From contig NZ_CANMDS010000001.1 in the NCBI RefSeq assembly GCF_947496725.1, positions 434,001-498,000 of the forward strand: 64,000 nucleotides of DNA. The letters run 5' to 3'. The notes under the pieces are model-generated. The model did no database searches. It was not told the origin of the DNA and worked only from the letters and a program-made list of their open reading frames with translations. How positions within the stretch are numbered: position 1 is the stretch's first letter; each line of letters starts with the position of its first letter. Origin of the DNA: an uncultured Dokdonia sp. Lineage in GTDB: Bacteria > Bacteroidota > Bacteroidia > Flavobacteriales > Flavobacteriaceae. Below, one piece after another: positions 59,097 through 64,000 of this stretch. Position numbers and translations under genes: made by a program.

Positions 59097-62000
59097 ATGA
59101 AAAAAACTACTCTAAGCCAAGCAATTGGCTTAATGTCCCTCATTCTTTTCATTACCACATTTGCGCACACGAGTAGTGCCCAAACCGTACTCTTCGATGC
59201 AGATTTTAATGATACTGTAGGAGATAATGCTTGGACTAATAGTGCTGGAAATACTAATGGATCATTTTTAATTCAAACTGGACCCGGCTATGTTATTAAC
59301 ACACCACACAATAACTATAATAATAACACACGTATTGGTATAGAGAGCCCATCCATAGACTTCTCTGGTTATAATAACCTTACTTTTGATATAGAGCGAT
59401 ATATAAATACAGAAGCTGGTTGGGATGGTGCTCAAATACAATACAGCATAGGCGGAAGCGCTTGGACTGTTCTTGGCTCTGCGGCAACAGGATATTATAA
59501 TGATACAGATGTAGATGGTATTGCAAATAATGCTGATGGCTGGTCTGGTAATGTAAATGCTTTTACGCCTGCAAATCAATTAAACTTAAGCGCTTTAGAC
59601 CCTGCTTTTGACGGGGCTACAAACGTGAGATTTAGAATATTCTTTGCCTCAGATGGTGCATTTAATGATGACGGAGTAGCATTTAGAAGTGTAATTGTAA
59701 GAGGAACATTAAGTACCCCTCAACCAGAGATAGCCATCTCTGGTCAAGGCATTGTAATACCTGATGGAGATACAACTCCAGCTATTAATGACGATACAGA
59801 CTACGGGACAATAACTGCAGGAACTACACTTAATCGTACATTTACTATTACTAATTCTGGTACAGCGGTGCTCAACTTGTCTGGCTGGACATTAGGAGGA
59901 GCAAACCCAGGTGAATTTAGCATTACCACTCCTCCACCATCGACTATCGCAGCTGGAGCATCTGCAACATTTGTAATCACATATAACCCAACTTTAGGAG
60001 GTACACATAATGCCACTTTTACTGTGGCTAATAATGATAGTAATGAAAACCCTTATAGTTTTAGCATAACAGGTGAATCAGAGGGTCCCCAACCGGAAAT
60101 AGCCATTGATGGTCTAGGAAACCAAGTTACTGATGGAAGCACAACCCCTGCAGTAAGTAATGCAACAGATTTTGGCACAAGCCTTATAGGTAACTCTAAG
60201 GTGAGCACATTTAATATAAATAATATAGGCTCTGCAAATCTACTACTTACTGGAGCTTCTCCATATGTTCAGATTACCGGTTCTGGCTACTTCTCATTAA
60301 CTCAGGTACCTGTTAATAGTATTATACCAGGTGGAGGTTCAACTACTTTTGAAATCACATATACTCCCGCACTACCTGGAGTCCACACAGCAACTGTAAG
60401 TATTACAAATAACGATAGTGATGAAAACCCATTTAACTTTACAATTACTGGACAAGGAGTGATTACTACTTCTCCAGAAATCGATATATCTGGAAATGGC
60501 GTAACGATAACAGATGGCGATACAACACCATCTACAGCAGATAATACTGACTATGGTAATACTTTTATAGGTTCTTCTACTACAAGAGATTTTTTAATAA
60601 CAAACTCTGGTACAAGTGACCTTGTTTTAAACGGTACACCCTTAGTTGAAATAACGGGTGCCGGGAGTGGAGATTTTAGTGTATCTGCATTACCTAATAA
60701 TATTATCCCTGCTGGAGGAACATCTAGTTTTCAAATCACATATTTCCCAGGAGCTGTGGGGTCTGGTAATCCAACGATAACAGTAAGTTCTAATGATGCA
60801 AATGAAGGAGTTTATACATTTGAACTTTTAGCCACTTCCTCCATAGATCCAACTCCACAATATACAATATACCACGAGGCCTTTGACAGCACTGACGGAG
60901 GATGGACTGTAACAAATCCTGGAGGACAAACGGTATGGACTTATGGAATGAATCCAGATGAACCAGCTAGTGAAGGAAATTTTTGGTACACAGATAATTA
61001 CAACAACTACGTACCTAATAGTAATACGTATGTTACTAGCCCTATAATAGATTGTTCTGGTTATACTGATCTTAGATTACAGATAGATGTACGATACAAT
61101 CTAGATAATGATCCTGATGATGCAATGAATATTGAGTACTCACCAGATGGAGGTACTAATTGGGTTATTTTAGGAACTGTAGCCGAACTCGCCGAAAAAA
61201 GATGGTATACCGAAACAGATGCAGATGGCTTAGGAAACAATATTGATGGATGGTCTGGAATTAATTATAACGGAAATGACATTAATAAATCAGATTTTAG
61301 TAAGTCGTTCATAGAATTACCTGCTACGCTATATGATAATAATCAAGTTCGAGTTCGAGTTCGTTTTGCTTCAGACGGCGATACAACTGTTGACGATGGT
61401 GCAAACTTTGACAACATAATAATTTCTGGGAATCCAATGGTTATTCCGCCAAATCCTTCTCTTGGGCCTGGTGATGTAACTGGAAATTTAAAACTGTGGT
61501 TAAAATCAGATTATGGAATAGCTGCCACAAGCGGTGCAGCAACCCAGACTTGGAGTGACCAAGCTTCAGATAATGATGCACTCTTAACTCACGAAAATGC
61601 CCCTATTTATTACAATACATTTGATGAAAATATTAATCATAATCCGGTAATAAAATTTACCGAAGCCGATAGAACACAACTAAAGGGAAAAGGTGGTCTA
61701 TATAGTAGAGAGTATTGGGTAGTTATGCAACAAGAAGGAACCATAGACGGTACCACGGCTAGTGCTTATGAAGGAATCATTGGAGGCCGAGCTGGTGATA
61801 CTCAATTTTCCGAAGATGGTAGTGGTTTTTGGACAGGAAAAATTTCTGTAAGATTTAATGGTAGTGATAATATGTTATCTCATATGGTAGGTACAACGCC
61901 TCAAACTGTTAGTGCTACTACTACAGAATCTTATGGAAGAGCATATTCTAGCCCTACAGATTCTTATACTGATGAAGTAATTATTGTAAACATCAAAGCT

Positions 62001-64000
62001 AATAACCTAGGTAATGTCACTGAAATATATAAGAATGGAATCCAAGTAGATAACGTTACTGCCAGATCATCTAATAGTAATGAAATTTTACCTTATGATG
62101 ATTTTATTAACTCAACATACTCACTAGGTGTAAGTAGAGCTGGACTTAACAGAACAGATATTTCCACTTGGATGAATGGTAAAATAACAGAAGTTATTAG
62201 TTTTTCTTCGCCAAACTCTGATTATGACCAAAAGAGAATACAATCATACCTTGCTCTTAAAAATGGCGTAACCTTACATAGTACAAACAGCACAACTCAA
62301 ACAAGAGAAGGTGATGAAAACTATGTTGATAGTGATGGTTCTATTATTTGGGATACCGCTATACATACAGGATATACATATGACATAGCTGGTATAGGTA
62401 GAGATGACGATGCAACACTTAACCAAAAGCAATCAACGTCAAGTAACCCAGGTGCGATTATTACAATGGGACTTACGGATATTTATGATACAAATTCTGA
62501 CAATATCGCAAGCAACGCAAATACTGTAGCAGATAAAAACTTCCTTATGTGGGGTAATAATAACGAATCGCTAGCAGCAGCAGCACCTATATCTGTAGAT
62601 ATGAGTAATGGTATTGCTGGTTTATCTACGCTAGTGGATTTTACCGCGATTAGAAGAACTTGGAAGGTAGTCGAGACTGGATCTGTAGGAGATGTTAAGA
62701 TCTCAATTCCAGAAGTGAGCTTAACTGCTACTATTACTCCGCCTGGTGATTTCTTAATGTTTGTATCTGACACACCTTCATTTAGTCCAACTTCAGAATA
62801 CAGAATTATGAACGTCGTAGGTGATAATCTTGAGACTACCTATGATTTTGAAGGAACTAAGTACATAACCTTCGGCTATGCTCCAGAATACTACTATGAG
62901 CGCTCTATCACCTTTGATGGAGTACAAGATTATATGGACGCAGAAGATGTTGCAGATCTCACAGGACCATTTACTATATCTGCTTGGGTAAAAAGAGGAC
63001 CCAACTCTGGTAACAGAGAGATTATTTCAAAGCGTAATGTTCCTTTTACAGAAGGCTACTCTTTAAGATTAAACGCGGCTTTTAGACCACGTATACAGTG
63101 GAAAGATGCTGGTGGCACAACTCGTGCTCACAATGCTTCTACAACACTACCACTAGATGAATGGCATCACGTTGCTGTAATCTACAATGGTACTAGAGTA
63201 ACATTTTATATTGATGGAGTTGAAGATACAGGTCGTAATCTACCTGCTCCCGCGGCTTCTAGTCAACACCTGCTTATAGCGGCTACAGACCACGCAAGTC
63301 CTTCAAACTTTTTTGATGGAACCATTGATGAAGTACGAATATGGAATGATGACCTTACACAACAGCAATTACAGTTCATTATGAACCAAGAAATTGAAAG
63401 GTTTACAGATGCCTCTGTAGTAGGGAAAATTATACCTCAAAATATTTCTAAAAATGAAGTAGCTACTATTCCTTGGAGCAATCTAGAGTTATATCTACCT
63501 ATGAATAGGTACACGTTTACAAATGTTAAAGATGAGTCTGACAATAACCACGTGGCAGCTATAAAAAATCTAGAAACTGTAGATTTCCAAACAGCTCCTC
63601 TACCATATGTTTCTGAAACTAATGGGGACTGGACTAATAGCAACACTTGGGAGAATGGTAGTACACAACAGATACCTGGCGCTGTTTCCATAGTAGATTC
63701 TAATGAGACTATAGACTGGAACATTGTTCAAACTTCACATAATGTAACTACTAATGAAAATAACACAGTCTTAGGCCTAGATGTTATAACGAATGAATTA
63801 AGTATTGAGAATGATAGTAAAATTGAAGTTTCTCACTATTTAAAATTAGATGGTTTAATGGATTTAGTTGGCGAGTCTCAACTTATCCAAACGGAAAATA
63901 GTGATATTGACCTAGCTAGTTCTGGTAGGCTAGAAAAAGATCAACAAGGAACATCAGACACCTACTCGTATAACGTTTGGTCTTCGCCAGTTGGTCTTGT
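59097..64000 (+). CDS. Giant secreted multidomain protein, cut by the window end
   Basis: Open from the ATG at 59097 to the window edge, about 1634 codons without a stop. Signal peptide 1-29 (MKKTTLSQAIGL..SSAQ). Then a choice-of-anchor-type sandwich, three tandem HYDIN-like choice-of-anchor D domains (each opening PEIAISGQG or PEIDISGNG and closing with NNDSNENPYSFSITG-like text), a MAM-like domain, a DUF8202-type region (LKLWLKSDYGI..GIGRDDDATLNQKQS) and a LamG domain (SITFDGVQDYMDAED..FDGTIDEVRIW). Probably a T9SS cargo; the C-terminus is outside. Function: surface adhesin or polysaccharide binding by domain content. Confidence 0.88.
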   Translation, partial: MKKTTLSQAIGLMSLILFITTFAHTSSAQTVLFDADFNDTVGDNAWTNSAGNTNGSFLIQTGPGYVINTPHNNYNNNTRIGIESPSIDFSGYNNLTFDIERYINTEAGWDGAQIQYSIGGSAWTVLGSAATGYYNDTDVDGIANNADGWSGNVNAFTPANQLNLSALDPAFDGATNVRFRIFFASDGAFNDDGVAFRSVIVRGTLSTPQPEIAISGQGIVIPDGDTTPAINDDTDYGTITAGTTLNRTFTITNSGTAVLNLSGWTLGGANPGEFSITTPPPSTIAAGASATFVITYNPTLGGTHNATFTVANNDSNENPYSFSITGESEGPQPEIAIDGLGNQVTDGSTTPAVSNATDFGTSLIGNSKVSTFNINNIGSANLLLTGASPYVQITGSGYFSLTQVPVNSIIPGGGSTTFEITYTPALPGVHTATVSITNNDSDENPFNFTITGQGVITTSPEIDISGNGVTITDGDTTPSTADNTDYGNTFIGSSTTRDFLITNSGTSDLVLNGTPLVEITGAGSGDFSVSALPNNIIPAGGTSSFQITYFPGAVGSGNPTITVSSNDANEGVYTFELLATSSIDPTPQYTIYHEAFDSTDGGWTVTNPGGQTVWTYGMNPDEPASEGNFWYTDNYNNYVPNSNTYVTSPIIDCSGYTDLRLQIDVRYNLDNDPDDAMNIEYSPDGGTNWVILGTVAELAEKRWYTETDADGLGNNIDGWSGINYNGNDINKSDFSKSFIELPATLYDNNQVRVRVRFASDGDTTVDDGANFDNIIISGNPMVIPPNPSLGPGDVTGNLKLWLKSDYGIAATSGAATQTWSDQASDNDALLTHENAPIYYNTFDENINHNPVIKFTEADRTQLKGKGGLYSREYWVVMQQEGTIDGTTASAYEGIIGGRAGDTQFSEDGSGFWTGKISVRFNGSDNMLSHMVGTTPQTVSATTTESYGRAYSSPTDSYTDEVIIVNIKANNLGNVTEIYKNGIQVDNVTARSSNSNEILPYDDFINSTYSLGVSRAGLNRTDISTWMNGKITEVISFSSPNSDYDQKRIQSYLALKNGVTLHSTNSTTQTREGDENYVDSDGSIIWDTAIHTGYTYDIAGIGRDDDATLNQKQSTSSNPGAIITMGLTDIYDTNSDNIASNANTVADKNFLMWGNNNESLAAAAPISVDMSNGIAGLSTLVDFTAIRRTWKVVETGSVGDVKISIPEVSLTATITPPGDFLMFVSDTPSFSPTSEYRIMNVVGDNLETTYDFEGTKYITFGYAPEYYYERSITFDGVQDYMDAEDVADLTGPFTISAWVKRGPNSGNREIISKRNVPFTEGYSLRLNAAFRPRIQWKDAGGTTRAHNASTTLPLDEWHHVAVIYNGTRVTFYIDGVEDTGRNLPAPAASSQHLLIAATDHASPSNFFDGTIDEVRIWNDDLTQQQLQFIMNQEIERFTDASVVGKIIPQNISKNEVATIPWSNLELYLPMNRYTFTNVKDESDNNHVAAIKNLETVDFQTAPLPYVSETNGDWTNSNTWENGSTQQIPGAVSIVDSNETIDWNIVQTSHNVTTNENNTVLGLDVITNELSIENDSKIEVSHYLKLDGLMDLVGESQLIQTENSDIDLASSGRLEKDQQGTSDTYSYNVWSSPVGL

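Noticed and set aside
1-64000. CRISPR arrays, IS elements, prophage or rRNA operons
   Set aside because: No regularly spaced repeats, transposase, phage structural gene or rRNA sequence was recognised; the dispersed palindrome has no regular spacing and no spacers.

Overview
The window looks like chromosomal DNA from a marine member of the Flavobacteriaceae. The evidence is low GC, promoters of the Bacteroidetes type (TAnnTTTG boxes, few Shine-Dalgarno sequences), a CcoN-CcoO fused cbb3 oxidase, menaquinone genes and very large proteins with type IX secretion (T9SS) tails. A Dokdonia-like genus is my guess from the 14-base palindrome GCTTTCGCGAAAGC, which occurs 18 times here; this is inference only.

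Layout. 0-9.4 kb is housekeeping: xerD, a secreted M24 peptidase, menC/CPBP protease/menE, yqgE, a class IV aminotransferase and tRNA-Met with its terminator. 9.4-12.9 kb, just after the tRNA, looks accessory: an orphan Pycsar-effector-like (PycTM) membrane protein, a cation/proton antiporter and a frameshifted K+ channel. 12.9-21.9 kb holds two enzymes that each carry an N-terminal Rieske domain (a ThDP enzyme and an FMN glutamate synthase), a phosphoesterase-like domain fused to an outer-membrane barrel, and small membrane or zinc-ribbon proteins. 22.1-25.5 kb is an AT-rich segment (FG-GAP/UnbV protein, membrane protein, Crp-family regulator) flanked by a 20-bp direct repeat.

25.6-50.6 kb is the core of the window: hemN, the complete cbb3 oxidase and assembly set (ccoS, ccoNO, ccoQ, ccoP, ccoG, ccoH, a DsbD/UreH-like transporter, ccoI), eight tandem-domain universal stress proteins, a hibernation factor, several unknown proteins, a PAS histidine kinase and a response regulator whose output domain is Crp/Fnr. 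Twelve promoters in this region share one design: a TGAYA-N2-TRTCA palindrome placed exactly 23 bp upstream of a TAnnTTTG-type -7 box, in both orientations. I interpret this as a microaerobic/dormancy regulon in which a FixL-like kinase feeds a protein that fuses FixJ-like and FixK-like functions. It induces high-affinity respiration, oxygen-independent haem synthesis, ribosome hibernation and Usp proteins, much as DosR does in mycobacteria. This is the best candidate for an undescribed system in the window.

50.7-64 kb holds a haloperoxidase-like lipoprotein, a 2017-residue T9SS M14 peptidase, a small PID-CTERM-like protein and the first 4.9 kb of another giant secreted protein. The two giant genes share an upstream sequence element. 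No CRISPR array, rRNA, IS element or prophage was seen.
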